Shown piece after piece: positions 46,801-51,215 of a DNA stretch of 64,000 nt; within the stretch, counting starts at the first letter, position 1, and each line of letters begins with the position of its first letter. Position numbers and translations under genes: made by a program. Source of the stretch: Gonocerus acuteangulatus (Eukaryota > Arthropoda > Insecta > Hemiptera > Coreidae). The notes under the pieces were generated by a model that worked only from the letters and a program-made list of their open reading frames with translations, was not told where the DNA came from and did not search any database. Location: contig OX328126.1 in assembly GCA_946811695.1 (NCBI GenBank), positions 85,817,536 through 85,881,535 on the forward strand, given 5' to 3'.

Positions 46801-48988
46801 CTATATTGGACGTTTCGGCTGCACTTTGGCAGCCTTCTTCAGCACTAAAAAATGCCTAGGGGGGAGGGAGGAAGACCACGAAGACAGTTAGGTGACCATG
46901 GTTAAATGTTGTATATTCTGTGAATGGGAGCAAATATCCTCTTGTGCACACACATCAGGCCTGGCCTCAGATTTTCTGCCTTGAAGATCTGACGTTCTTT
47001 TCTCTAAGCCGAACCTCAACCATCCCTTGACTTCATATCATCGCAACGGCTAACTATCTCCATCTTCATTTTTCGAATAATTGCTTTTTCTGTAATAAAG
47101 CTTGAGAATATGTTTTCAGATATCAAGCCTGCAAATGTGTTTGTGAGTCGAGGAGGAATGGTGAAGCTGGGAGATCTAGGACTGTCTCGCTATTTCTCTG
47201 AAGAAACCATGGCAGCTGTGTCTATGGTCGGTACGCCATACTACATGAGCCCGGAAAGGCTAAAAGAGCTTCCATACTCATTTTCAAGTGATATCTGGTC
47301 TCTAGGCTGTCTTCTTTTTGAGGTGAGGCTCATTTTAATTTTTTCATAATATCTTGTTATTTTTTAAATTACCAATAAGACTTTTTATAAAATGTCAGGG
47401 CAGTTTTCCGATGTGAAAACTGTAAATAAAATGTATTAAAAAAAAATGGGCACAAACTTCCAAATTAGCGGGTTTCCTCCTATGGAGGGAGGGAGGAAAC
47501 TTACTAAAAGGTATATTGGAAGACAAGTCTAAATAAATAAAATTGTAATAATTAAAATATTTTTTTTTTTGTAAATTTAATGATACAATTCAAAAAATTA
47601 AGAATCTAAAGCCAACAGGCCTAATTCGTTAAAACTGTGAACATTGACTGGCTCCTAACCTCTACTTACAGATGGCAGCTTTAGTTCCACCATTTTATGG
47701 CGGGAACAGGTTGAATTTATATTCCTTGACAAAGAGAATAGAGAATGGAGATTACCCACCAGTTCCATCACCTATATATTCAAGAAAGGTACTTTACTTA
47801 TTATAATCTTATTTGCAGAAATACCTGACAAAACTTACACAAACAAGAATGTTTTTCATATCATTTGGAAGAGTATTTAATCACTTTTATTCATCACTCT
47901 TCATTTTCAACATGACTATAAAACAACATGTAGAAAATTAATTGTAACAAAATTATTACCACAGAAATATGTATTATTATTAATATTAATTTAGACTCAT
48001 AAATAGTGTAGCATATGACTATGAGTGTTGCATTCATTGAGGATGAACTGAATGAAAGAAGAATCTGCTTTTGGTTCAAAAAATTTGTTTCCAGGGATTC
48101 AAAATCATGGAAGAGCTGCTCAAGGTGGGTCCTTTCCAAACTACTCCTGTGCTGAGCTCAATTGCCTTTACAGGCATATTAAGGAGCTTGGTAAGACAAG
48201 AAAGCTGGGAATTTAGGTGCTACATAAGGCAACTGAGCGCATAGTCGGAGAGCTGGTAACCACACATTTCATGAAGTGTGTTATGCATCTTGAAATTTTG
48301 CTATAATATACCTCTTGGGTAGATAAGAAAGTATGTATTGGTGAGACTTATCTTGGGACATTTTTTTTAAATATGTATTTAAAAGGTATGCAAAGAAGGT
48401 ATTAAAAAAATTTCTTTTACAGAAATTATATTTATTGAAATATGTTAATAAAAGTATGCTCTATTTGTATGAATTTAAAGTTAAACACATTTATTTTACT
48501 TCTCTTGATAATTCTTTAGCATGAGTGATACAAATTGTTTCCTCCAGAGCACAATGTTTATTATTCATTGTAAAATTGTTTTAATTTTACATTAATGATA
48601 GTTGGCTTCTGAACATAACACTATTTTTGGTCTAAATGTTTTTTCACCTTTCCCCTATGCCCAGTACATGGTGTTCCACGGTAAGTCTAGTCAACACATA
48701 TTTACCTTCTCTACCCAAGAGGTACATTATAGCAAAATTTCAAGATGCATAAAACGCTTCATGAAAAGTGCATTACCAGGTCTCCGACTATTATGAAAAC
48801 TTAAATATTATGCTTGTCATAAAATTTCATTTTTTTTTTTTCTTATTTTGTTTCAGTTAAATAAACTTATCGATGTTTGTTTGAACCCCCGTGAGGAAGA
48901 ACGCCCTGATATAGCCTATGTGTACAGTGTAGCACTCGACATGACAGCTAGGTATGACCGGCCTCCTGGCATATATAAGTCTTTGTAA
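16255..48988 (+). CDS. Nek7: NEK6/NEK7-type serine/threonine protein kinase (five exons)
   Basis: Joined exons 16255-16437, 23910-24129, 47120-47322, 47672-47788 and 48857-48988 give 855 bases, 284 residues and a stop, with all junctions GT-AG and phase-consistent. The protein is essentially a bare kinase domain, as in NEK6/NEK7 (about 300 residues), with a shorter N-terminus. Visible landmarks are glycine loop GKGVFS (16-21), VAIKK with catalytic Lys37, helix-C Glu56, HRD (133-135), DLG at 153-155 (Leu instead of Phe, as in NEK7), activation-segment Ser169 before VGTPYYMSPER, and Tyr71 at the NEK7 autoinhibitory-tyrosine position. Family members act in spindle assembly and centrosome separation downstream of NEK9. 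Insects may have one gene for both paralogues. The 7.5-kb and 23-kb introns are TE-filled. Confidence 0.93.
16438..16516 (+). other. NEK intron 1 start (intron 16438-23909)
   Basis: GT donor at 16438. Intron 1 is 7472 bases and carries three LINE fragments, two HINE-like elements, a Penelope-like fragment and a large foldback element, listed separately. Confidence 0.85.
16531..17168 (-). pseudogene. Jockey-type LINE 3' fragment with 14-bp target duplication
   Basis: Identical TAATATTCAAAGTT at 16517-16530 and 17169-17182 brackets the insertion. The T-run at left is the complement of the poly(A) tail. The complement of the interior encodes the ORF2 C-terminal region: TRLKRQELNKRYGLLRRLLG, KLTIYKTIIRPI, then IQAFQSKVL, NAPFYVSNKT, PPRRLKRQWPR, with interruptions. 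The same protein segment occurs at 19586 and 23060, so these are copies of one LINE family. 5'-truncated and inactive. Confidence 0.88.
17183..17620. repeat. Interval with single arm of a long-TIR repeat
   Basis: About 17335-17440 (GGTAACCGCTCCATGAAGTG ... ATACCTCTTGGGTAGATAA) matches both arms of the foldback element at 48240-48794. The rest is unassigned. Confidence 0.55.
17621..18460 (-). mobile_element. Diverged HINE-like element (F1-related)
   Basis: Left terminus TTAGCGCGGTTCCTCCCTCC with a weakened hairpin, then GGGGTTGACCTCATGAC, a degenerate (TA)n/(CA)n core at 17858-17912, a GCGCGAAAAAAAATCGTTGTG block and a TTAAATTTTGGTTACAGTTGG block. The order is that of F1 but divergence is high. 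The distal end was not found before 18460. Confidence 0.55.
18971..19265 (-). pseudogene. Penelope-like element 3' fragment in (TA)n
   Basis: The complement reads an ARGEKRSPDR-like stretch, and in another frame LATTEEETSTWLKKMEMNPS then a stop. It shares CCAGCG and CTTCTTCAG(C/G) blocks with 24940-25091, which is the 3' part of the Penelope-like element whose coding part lies at 35017-36030. TA tracts flank it on both sides (18903-18970 and 19266-19337). No endonuclease or RT remains. The call rests mainly on the resemblance to the other fragment. Confidence 0.55.
19586..20385 (-). pseudogene. Jockey-type LINE 3' fragment inside F2
   Basis: A minus-strand frame (20350-19904, 148 codons) encodes LKRQELNRRFGQLYRLLNRS, HNKLTVYNSLIKPIWTYGIE, HRIQTFQSKVVRTIVNAPYY and a C-terminus ending PPRRLNRKWPRDLLRQ. 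This is the post-RT region of a Jockey-clade ORF2. The 3' untranslated part runs to 19586. It is flanked by AAAATAAACTA copies (about 19575-19585 and 20393-20403) that are one word in the uninterrupted 145-bp repeat. 5'-truncated. Confidence 0.85.
20721..21023. other. F2-like right-hand segment and unassigned sequence
   Basis: GCCAGACGTAGGTTCGCAAGGCCGCCGC-like sequence at about 20750-20790 is shared with 36850-36890, so the F2 element probably extends here. The remainder is unassigned. Confidence 0.45.
21024..23009. mobile_element. Foldback DNA element with long inverted ends
   Basis: Outer ends TAGAGATGGGCGAT and ATCGCCCATCTCTA are complementary. The inverted similarity continues inward for roughly 300 bases through repeated ATCGATCTTTTAA/GGGCCGATCTT words, then TTAACTxAAGAAGAAATTTACATAACA-type and TATGTCCAGTA-type blocks. 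No transposase frame. It carries a nested element at 21467-22535. No target duplication was seen. AGAGATGGGC-type ends occur in hAT-like elements, but that is only suggestive. Confidence 0.65.
21467..22535. mobile_element. Nested TIR element with TA target duplication
   Basis: Left end CCATAAAAGTGGGTTACTTTG and right end CAAAGTAACCCACTTTTACGG are near-perfect inverted repeats of about 21 bp, each bordered outside by TA. Internal words GGGACAAAGT and CTTTGTCCC recur in both orientations (21480, 21690, 22120, 22490). TA duplication and size (1.07 kb) fit a non-autonomous Tc1/mariner-type element. No coding frame. Confidence 0.65.
23060..23830 (+). pseudogene. Jockey-type LINE 3' fragment
   Basis: Plus-strand frames encode KWWTLWKITVSPEKC, SNEVRYLGLLLDRILTWNPH, LKRQELNRRFGLLRRLVGPT, then after a frameshift ELWGTAKHSNIQRIQAFQSK and NAPFYVSNKTLHNDLNIPF. 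The first part (SPEKC...RYLGLLLD) is the thumb region just after RT. The tail has TAAATAAACATTTATT. Same family as 16531 and 19586. Truncated at the 5' end and frameshifted near 23350. Confidence 0.82.
23910..24129 (+). CDS. Nek7: NEK6/7 coding exon 2
   Basis: Acceptor CTCTTCCAG|AGC and donor AGAG|GTTAGA. It encodes residues 62-134 plus the first base of Asp135. HPNIIRY, DELNIVLELADAGDL and LIPERTIWKYFVQ are strongly conserved with vertebrate NEK6/NEK7. The exon ends inside the catalytic loop: the HRD aspartate codon is split over the 23-kb intron that follows. Confidence 0.95.
24130..24399 (+). other. NEK intron 2 start (intron 24130-47119)
   Basis: GT donor at 24130. The 22,990-base intron is almost entirely nested TEs, described individually. 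Confidence 0.85.
24894..24938. repeat. (TA)n, left side of Penelope-like insertion
   Basis: Dinucleotide tract in the F2 core. Its right counterpart is at 36073-36090, across the nested insertions. Confidence 0.95.
24940..25091 (-). pseudogene. Penelope-like element, 3' terminal part
   Basis: Continues the Penelope-like reading frame after the LINE target site: the complement of 25100-25050 reads DELIPLPTSKDE then stop, followed by about 110 bases of 3' untranslated sequence ending in (TA)n. It is the other half of the copy at 35017-36030, separated by two LINEs. Confidence 0.72.
25522..28185 (-). pseudogene. LINE copy 1 ORF2: endonuclease-reverse transcriptase, dead
   Basis: By comparison with copy 2, translation starts at ATG 28185, overlapping the ORF1 stop as ATGA. 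It encodes an N-terminal endonuclease (LNLNTNGL, IGDLNARHTAWHN, SDHRPV) and RT (GVPQGSVLAP, YADD). Two lesions are clear. The motif A aspartate at residue 561 is valine (ISIVCTKAFD instead of ISIDCTKAFD; GAC to GTC), which should abolish polymerisation. Codon 720 (TTA in copy 2) is TAA at 26028-26026. The remainder (26007-25522) continues in the same frame. The ORF can be read 29 codons upstream of the ATG, into ORF1 sequence, without meaning. Confidence 0.93.
28182..29729 (-). pseudogene. LINE copy 1 ORF1: gag-like, two frameshifts
   Basis: Three frames cover what is one 521-codon ORF in copy 2: 29729-29376, 29596-28619 and 28736-28182. Breaks fall near 29390 (after DFPGLPPA) and near 28700, inside the first zinc knuckle (CFRCQRFGHTRK then out of frame). 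Remaining knuckles CVRCGKSHASKDC and CPNCQEEHPASYRQC read in the last frame. Proline-rich stretches follow. The RNA-binding product cannot be made from this copy. Confidence 0.9.
30468..33131 (-). CDS. LINE copy 2 ORF2: endonuclease-reverse transcriptase, intact
   Basis: 887 residues, the usual size for Jockey-clade ORF2. Residues 1-215 form the apurinic-type endonuclease that nicks the target: LNLNTNGL near the start, GDLNARHTAW at 135-144, SDHRPV at 205-210. The family's glutamate block reads LTDTRL here. The RT lies about 470-740: NHYRPISLL-like block at 489, D561 in DCTKAFD (motif A), GVPQGSVLAP 617-626, YADD 649-652. A conserved C-terminal region follows without RNase H, as in Jockey. 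ATG overlaps the ORF1 stop as ATGA (33131-33128), suggesting termination-reinitiation translation. No stop or frameshift, so activity is possible in principle. Confidence 0.95.
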   Translation of the reverse strand: MTRHTILNLNTNGLTPKLQDVDLLLRQIQPTVFILTDTRLTRGSYAHFQGYTLLRHDMDNTLAGGVAIGLRHGTRFQRIDPIIDPDEYNFVLTIIVKLNKTYKLTAYYRRPRGRLSRLGLLLSETSTDRRHILIGDLNARHTAWHNTRNNPAGTKLTKYPLTVIHPGTHTFRHFADPSMTSTIDLLVTRQPHVITACTALDFITSDHRPVLYELHGHIPIPTATNYHYSKADWHKYKHLIHEHTPPITPIHDTQILDEAIKQFTDTITFAADSSIPKFAPAPPNLRKPPQHILTLIKQRNNIKNIWYRTRDRHYKTALNSLTTQIRTLMSQWKTSMWHEKLRQTHGDYRQFWRLIRTRTHKTNTVKIHRQDTLLDEKDQADILATYYTHDAQTRNKDRTPEYRLTLQDNYMYVSPKQLTAILRQTRGNKSPGHDRLQYILLKQLPRKGLHYLVHIYNTCLRLRHFPEHWRHAIITPLLKPNKKGDTPEHYRPISLLPHLSKVYEKIILRYLKDFCAEEDIIPAEQFGFRPAHSSEHQLVRLQSHITNNMLMNRTTALISIDCTKAFDSVSHNILMQQLRTYECPEQLYNTIHSFLYGRTMTVRVGASLSSTHPIPCGVPQGSVLAPTLFSIYTSEIVGEQYPNTKIAAYADDIAIYSTSMSHSKALKQAEEVCADVVDELRRIHITVNPTKTDALLFAFHGNSTRARPKYFTVRNKRNKLKRHINYLGIHLGTHLSFHTHFTKKLKLVRTKARSLGYLLNSPNLSLRLKLLIYKGVLRPALLYGTPLFRFLNPTILRTLQSFQNRILKTVTRSTSHNKLKAPDLHKLLELPTVSEFIKRRHIKFFDGLKYHDNPLFNDITPPGRPGRWQGPTEFTRRLVDVLEHNTF
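33128..34693 (-). CDS. LINE copy 2 ORF1: gag-like RNA-binding protein, intact
   Basis: Open from 34693; the more likely start is ATG 34555 (MFSHEHPH), since the 46 codons before it read GC-rich 5' untranslated-like sequence. Order: Ser/Thr/Pro-rich N-terminus, acidic SSSSDSED patch, basic GKKHRK, a globular gag region (HPLENIKQELQTDQLVSVKR), three zinc knuckles (CFRCQRFGHTRNNC, CVRCGKAHASKDC, CPNCQEQHPASYRQC), a proline-rich stretch and a hydrophobic C-terminal helix rich in Met. In this family the product packages element RNA and targets the ribonucleoprotein to chromatin. It is followed without gap by ORF2. Confidence 0.92.
   Translation of the reverse strand: MPTRLTVGSGTTAGGPHHQGTPTLTTPTLTLPSLFYPLFSPRPPPTMFSHEHPHTTHQTRSDTPPPSTSTHIQKDTLEALATRTFTSEEMDRLFNILAPESPMEQGIALENTKDFPNLPPASKRPIETSSSSDSEDITDSEIFTLVKPQGKKHRKVARNNTPTVNNTPAPIKTQNKFEPLRNIKPPPIVLPPHYTDVNSLVRTLNTAGIKNYTVQRCKGGNKIFAQDLKTFETIKNKLTTNKTQFYSYTPKGSPKNQSFVLFGLDVDHPLENIKQELQTDQLVSVKRMSKTTTDGTRAPIPPVLLTFTPKFNPTHLKSIKSIDQIIVYFKPYKGDNSISQCFRCQRFGHTRNNCNLRERCVRCGKAHASKDCDRITNTLQCPNCQEQHPASYRQCPARLDLLEKSRKARQTIVAPPANARTYRTVDPAFSYSNAFTGHITQLPPPPPPPTQPLPQRTQNTRPALLPTPPTPPTYQLPTPIAPQQHTSDSTPAWVERLTNTMTDMMSMIPTLVELMTKLITK
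35017..36030 (-). pseudogene. Penelope-like element: RT C-terminus plus GIY-YIG endonuclease
   Basis: A 343-codon frame (36009-34978) whose last codons run into LINE sequence. It opens with HLMNNLHPAIRFTIEEE and LPFLDLLI, the late RT block of Penelope-like elements. A linker carrying RKPTAAGRYLHADSHH follows. The GIY-YIG domain then shows GVYLLPC (177-183), VYIGQTGKKVATRI (188-201, with the conserved Arg200) and a downstream REAIEIHK glutamate helix. The catalytic RT palm (with its YxDD) is absent: the copy is 5'-truncated at about 36030. Its 3' end is interrupted at DELI by the LINE target site and resumes at 25091. Inactive. Confidence 0.9.
35992..36071. repeat. 30-bp inverted duplication at the Penelope 5' junction
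   Basis: 35992-36021 (TGGGTGCAAATTGTTCATGA...) and 36042-36071 are perfect reverse complements separated by 20 bases. The inner copy is coding sequence of the element; the outer is a duplicated, inverted piece of the same sequence next to (TA)n. Inverted 5' junctions are reported for retroelements including Penelope. Confidence 0.92.
36073..36117. repeat. (TA)n-(TG)n tract
   Basis: Right-hand side of the F2 microsatellite core after the Penelope-like insertion. Confidence 0.95.
36118..36840. repeat. 145-bp tandem repeat array (F2)
   Basis: Same units as at 3732-4450: TCTGTTAACACGATAGCGGC entry block, then GAAACTxGGTAT anchors at about 36305, 36450, 36597 and 36741. Apparent frames are chance. 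Confidence 0.8.
37264..37700 (+). pseudogene. I-type LINE RNase H, first part
   Basis: The frame reads VFPDGSKDTNGVGAAIYSEN, a TAEVLALVRAI helix and TIYTDSLSAL, i.e. the first three RNase H blocks (DGSK, E, TDS) of an I-clade LINE ORF2. It stops at NQKV where a HINE-like element begins. The second part follows at 41293 in the same frame. Upstream, 37264-37390 has an acidic SSDDDDGSDN-like frame that belongs to neither block and is unexplained. Confidence 0.82.
37743..37915 (-). mobile_element. tRNA-derived SINE (copy in outer element)
   Basis: 55-base T-run (complement of the tail), then the complement of a tRNA-like head: GGGTCTCCCGTGGTCTAATG, box A-like TGGTCTAATGGCTAGCG and box B GGTTCGATTCC. 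Compared with 40390-40580 it lacks an internal stretch of about 50 bases (the GGCTCGCTGG region). It is not an intact tRNA: no acceptor pairing at the 3' side and a SINE tail. Confidence 0.85.
39085..40627 (-). mobile_element. HINE-like element F1 carrying a SINE, nested and complete
   Basis: Left hairpin terminus TTAGCGCGGTTCCTCCC; (TA)n at 39223-39303; right terminus GGAACCGCGCTAAGATGA then GCGAGTCGGACTTTT. Shares with the outer element a distinctive region (40190-40375, complement of 37925-38110) not found in the other F1 copies, so both are one SINE-bearing subfamily in opposite orientations. Confidence 0.72.
40390..40580 (+). mobile_element. tRNA-derived SINE (copy in inner element)
   Basis: Head GGTCTCCCGTGGTCTAATGG, box B GGTTCGATTCCC at about 40443, a 3' part with GGCAGGAATTTTATC and GGCGCTAATGACCTAGATG, then an A-rich tail. 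AAGAACCGG (40381-40389) and AAGAACTGG (40581-40589) flank it. The insertion site is within GGAACC next to the F1 subterminal repeat. Confidence 0.87.
41293..41905 (+). pseudogene. I-type LINE RNase H second part and 3' end
   Basis: The frame resumes with VMFV, a stop (TGA in place of the usual Trp codon), then IPSHCGIPGNEKVDELAKKA, the last RNase H block. A C-terminal domain with TKKEERVLTRLRIGHSKITH and CGECNQRITVHHLLIHCKK follows, ending at 41841. An A-run at 41876-41902 is the tail. Related to, but not identical with, the fragment at 5520-6179. Confidence 0.88.
41906..42286. other. Interval without recognised gene
   Basis: A GC-richer patch at 42025-42165 (GCCGGGTGTAGGTGGACG, GGGGTCGCCTTCC) has no coding evidence; its origin is unknown. 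Confidence 0.4.
42287..42563. mobile_element. MITE-like foldback
   Basis: Ends CATGGGCGTATATA and TATATACGCCCATG are perfect 14-bp inverted repeats. Next to each is a GCAGCCCCCCC/CAGCCCCCC and CCGAAATT motif. 277 bp, non-coding. No clear target duplication. Confidence 0.65.
42564..43613. repeat. Interval with HINE 5'-end remnant
   Basis: 42778-42806 (ACGCTCTAAGATGACGCAGTTC) is an isolated copy of the F1 5' terminus in minus orientation. A decayed F2-like start (TTTTAGTACTTTCCGAAGG) lies at 43166. A G-run at 43315-43327 resembles the 145-bp repeat. No gene. Confidence 0.55.
43614..45048 (-). mobile_element. HINE-like element F1b, complete and uninterrupted
   Basis: Left terminus TTAGCGCGGTTACTCCC with an imperfect hairpin; (TA)n 43766-43833; CGCGCAAAAAAAATCGTAACG block; right terminus GTAACCGCGCTAAGATGACG then GCGAGTCGGACTTTT. 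Subterminal repeats match the F1b version (GTTAC/GTAAC). About 1.43 kb. It serves as the uninterrupted reference for the nested element at 9054-11601. Confidence 0.72.
45107..45465. repeat. Possible MITE with imperfect inverted ends
   Basis: GGGTGCCCATACACGGTGAG at left and a complement of GTTGGACATACACGTTCAG at right share ACATACACG-type cores. Interior has GGACTGTACAG/CTGTACAGTCC palindromic words. Weak evidence. Confidence 0.35.
45466..46047. other. Interval without recognised gene
   Basis: No coding frame of protein-like composition and no matched repeat. Confidence 0.4.
46056..46514 (-). mobile_element. hAT-type MITE, complete
   Basis: Ends CAGGGCCACCACAT and ATGTGGCGGCCCTG with an exact 8-bp duplication TTGTTATT (46048-46055 and 46515-46522). 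It is inverted relative to 24400 and 63533. Interior blocks TCCCGGGCCC, AGTATATTTCATTA and TCTCATTTCGCTCAAAAC are shared. The 8-bp duplication and CAGGG ends are hAT features. Non-coding. Confidence 0.92.
46630..46696. repeat. Poly(T) tract
   Basis: About 65 bases, almost only T with single A interruptions; probably the tail of an unrecognised minus-strand retroelement. Confidence 0.85.
46735..47060 (-). repeat. Possible Penelope-like 3' sequence
   Basis: The complement has CTGAAGAAGGCTGCCAAAGT, CCGAAACGTCCAATATAG and AATCCCAACCATCCC. A second CCATCCCTTGA copy lies at 47021. The blocks recur at 12134-12218. Attribution to a Penelope-like family is a recollection of similar insect elements, not proven here. 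Confidence 0.35.
47120..47322 (+). CDS. Nek7: NEK6/7 coding exon 3
   Basis: Acceptor TGTTTTCAG and donor TTTGAG|GTGAGG. The first two bases complete Asp135; residues 136-202 follow. The exon holds DIKPANVF, LGDLGLSRYF (Asp153 of DLG), the activation segment with Ser169 and VGTPYYMSPER, and DIWSLGCLLFE. It sits only 0.6 kb downstream of the last hAT copy. Confidence 0.96.
47323..47671 (+). other. NEK intron 3, with HINE-like terminal hairpin
   Basis: 349-base intron. At 47466-47507, ATTAGCGGGTTTCCTCC and GGAGGGAGGAAACTTACTAA form a hairpin like the F1 3' terminus, but no other part of the element is present. Confidence 0.7.
47672..47788 (+). CDS. Nek7: NEK6/7 coding exon 4
   Basis: Acceptor CTACTTACAG and donor AGAAAG|GTACTT, phase 0 at both ends. 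It encodes 39 residues (203-241) including PFYGGNRLNLYSLTKRIENG and DYPPVPS, matching the C-lobe of NEK6/NEK7. Confidence 0.96.
47789..48239 (+). other. NEK intron 4, first part
   Basis: Ordinary AT-rich intron sequence. No element was recognised before the foldback at 48240. Confidence 0.6.
48240..48794. mobile_element. Foldback element with about 120-bp inverted arms
   Basis: Left arm ATAGTCGGAGAGCTGGTAA ... CATCTTGAAATTTTGCTATA ... CCTCTTGGGTAGA, and its complement at 48680-48794. A single arm occurs at 17335-17440. About 300 non-coding bases separate the arms. No transposase; superfamily not assigned. Lies in NEK intron 4 between exons 4 and 5. Confidence 0.75.
48857..48988 (+). CDS. Nek7: NEK6/7 coding exon 5 with stop
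   Basis: Acceptor TTTGTTTCAG. Encodes 43 residues (LNKLIDVCLNPREEERPDIA and onward, ending PPGIYKSL) and TAA at 48986-48988. The NPxxxERPD motif is the kinase subdomain XI arginine block. The tail after VYSVALDMTA differs from vertebrate NEK7 in its last ten residues. Confidence 0.95.
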   Translation, partial: LNKLIDVCLNPREEERPDIAYVYSVALDMTARYDRPPGIYKSL

Positions 48989-49920
48989 TGACGAAAGAAA
49001 CTAAGATAGAAGTGAGGAAGAAAAATAACAAATTGTGCCTTCAAAAATAACATCTATAATAAATTGCTCTGAGAGGCTAATACTAGAGCTTATGAAGTTA
49101 TCTATGAAGTGCACTTTATGAAAGCGTGCAAGACACCTCAGACATTTAAATTCTATTCTGATGTACATTCAAGAAATTGAAAAGGGTAAAACAGGAAACT
49201 AATGATTATAAAACTGAATGTGAAAAGTTCATGCAGAAGCATGTTTAGAATTTTGAAAGTAGTATAAAAAATAAAGATGCTCTGATGATTTTCTTCTTTT
49301 ATTGTGTGTTGAAGAGAATTTTCAGAATATTATATTAACATTTTCATTCTGCAAGGTACTCTGAACCTGAGTCTAGTCGATTGTGGCATTCAAGAACGAT
49401 GCTGCAGCCCCCTTCAACATTTTGTTTTGGTGAGAACATTGTGGGTAAAAAAAAAAAACCTATAAAAAACGAAAAATTTCTTCAACATTTACCTTGGTAT
49501 ACTAGGTGTCCAGAGGACCACAAAACACGCCATTTTAAACAAAAATATTTAAAGTTTTCCCTATCCCCAGTGCACCCAGCCACCTACCCCGAAATTATTT
49601 GCTATATACCCTCCTGATCAGCATGCTTCATTCGTTATTATTATGGATTACTAAATGTGATAATTTTAGACATTAAGAAAATTAGATAATGTAACGTAAA
49701 TGTTTTGAATCCCAAAAAGTTGTGGCAAAAACTGATACCTACACAATTATAGATGTATGGCTAGTCATCAATTGACAGCCACATTTCCATTAGTCAAAAA
49801 AACACCGAATACAACTTATTTATCTCTATTTGTAGTAGTTTTTATATCCTCCAAATGAGGAATCATTAATAAATTGTTTTATTCATTGTAAACTACATTT
49901 AATATGTTTGATTTTAAATT
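48989..49920 (+). other. NEK 3' untranslated region (end uncertain)
   Basis: AATAAA-type signals occur near 49058 and 49268 and again near 49870. Which one is used cannot be told. No TE was recognised. Confidence 0.5.
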
Positions 49921-50930
49921 ATTTCTATTCTAAAAAATGTTAAAATATTGATTGTAAAAAACAAAGGTTTAAATATATATTTGTTGTTTTTTTAATATGA
50001 AAATATTACTTATGATATTGTCTCCTTTCTCCTTCTTTCATCATAATTTAATTTAAAGGTAACTATCTTGGATATGCAATTAAAATTGAAATAATCTGGA
50101 AATAAAAGTTTTTCCAATATTTCCGAGTTCATAAAGAACTTAACTTGACTTTATTGTTCTGTTGGAAATAGTTAAAATTTGTCTAGATGAATGAAAAGTG
50201 AATGAACGCAAGCAAAATAAATAAAAAACATATGAAGAAAAGATTAAATAAATTAGAGGAAAATTATAAAATAGAAAATAAGAAAGCAAAATGAATAATA
50301 AATATATAAAGTGAAGATTGAATAACTTAAACAAAATTATAAAGTAAAAAATTAAAAATATTATGCACTAAAAAATAACACTTTGTATTATGAGCTACAA
50401 TCAGTGGGGTTCCAAACTGTATTGTTTTGCTTGAAACAAATCTTATCAATCTGTATAAAGCGAGATGTAGGTTTCAATATTGAGGCAGATACTGTAGACG
50501 AATCTGATTCTTAACCATAAGGAAATAGTATGGTAAGTACTATGCTCTGACCACCTTATTTTATCCATTAACCCTTAGCTTACAGCGGGTAGTGTGGGCT
50601 GGCCGACCCCGTAGTAGGTACAGCAATCTGTCTAGGTGGCCGAGACCCTGTTACCTCCTCTTTGGGTGCTTGAAAACATTCATATGATTTCTTCCTTTAA
50701 AATTTCAAATTGTAGGAAAACTTTATTTTATTATTTACTTAAGTTTTCTTTTTAGCTCTAAATATTTATGTTGAATTATGTAATTAAATGCTCCAATACA
50801 TTTTTTTTATAGTCTATTTTTTAATAGGAAAAATATATATTTTTTGATGATATATGTACTAATCAATGAACCAAAATCATTAAATAACCTATTTTTTTAT
50901 TAAAACAAATAAAAATCCATTCTCCTTTTC
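49921..50930. other. Convergent intergenic interval
   Basis: AT-rich. A TTAACCCTTAGC-like motif at 50574 followed by a GC-rich 80-base patch resembles a lone piggyBac-type end. No gene. Confidence 0.4.
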
Positions 50931-51211
50931 GATTTGAACCGAGTTGGAGCTAACAGTAGCAGTGTTAATTTTTTCGAGCTCCCTCGTCACAAAGAGTTAG
51001 CTAAAGCTTCCCTCAGTCCATGCTTAAAAACCACCAGGTCGAACTCCTGGAAAAGTCAGGCGTAGGGAGCTGGTAAGTGAGAGAGGAGGGTTGGACTGCT
51101 GTACAAGTCCTTTGTGCTGAGGGCCTGGCAGCTCTCGACTGCTAGTCAAGTCCTTCGATCCAGGGGCATAGTGGGCCTCGACTTCTACAGAAGTCTTTAG
51201 TAAGGAAGGAG
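50931..51211. repeat. GC-rich repeat-like segment, unassigned
   Basis: Denser in G+C than its surroundings, with TTGGACTGCTGTACAAGTCC and CTGCTAGTCAAGTCC words. It continues after the piggyBac-like insertion at 52121 (AGGCTGGGTGAGCC). Probably an old retroelement remnant; no domain seen. Confidence 0.4.
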
Positions 51212-51215
51212 TTAA

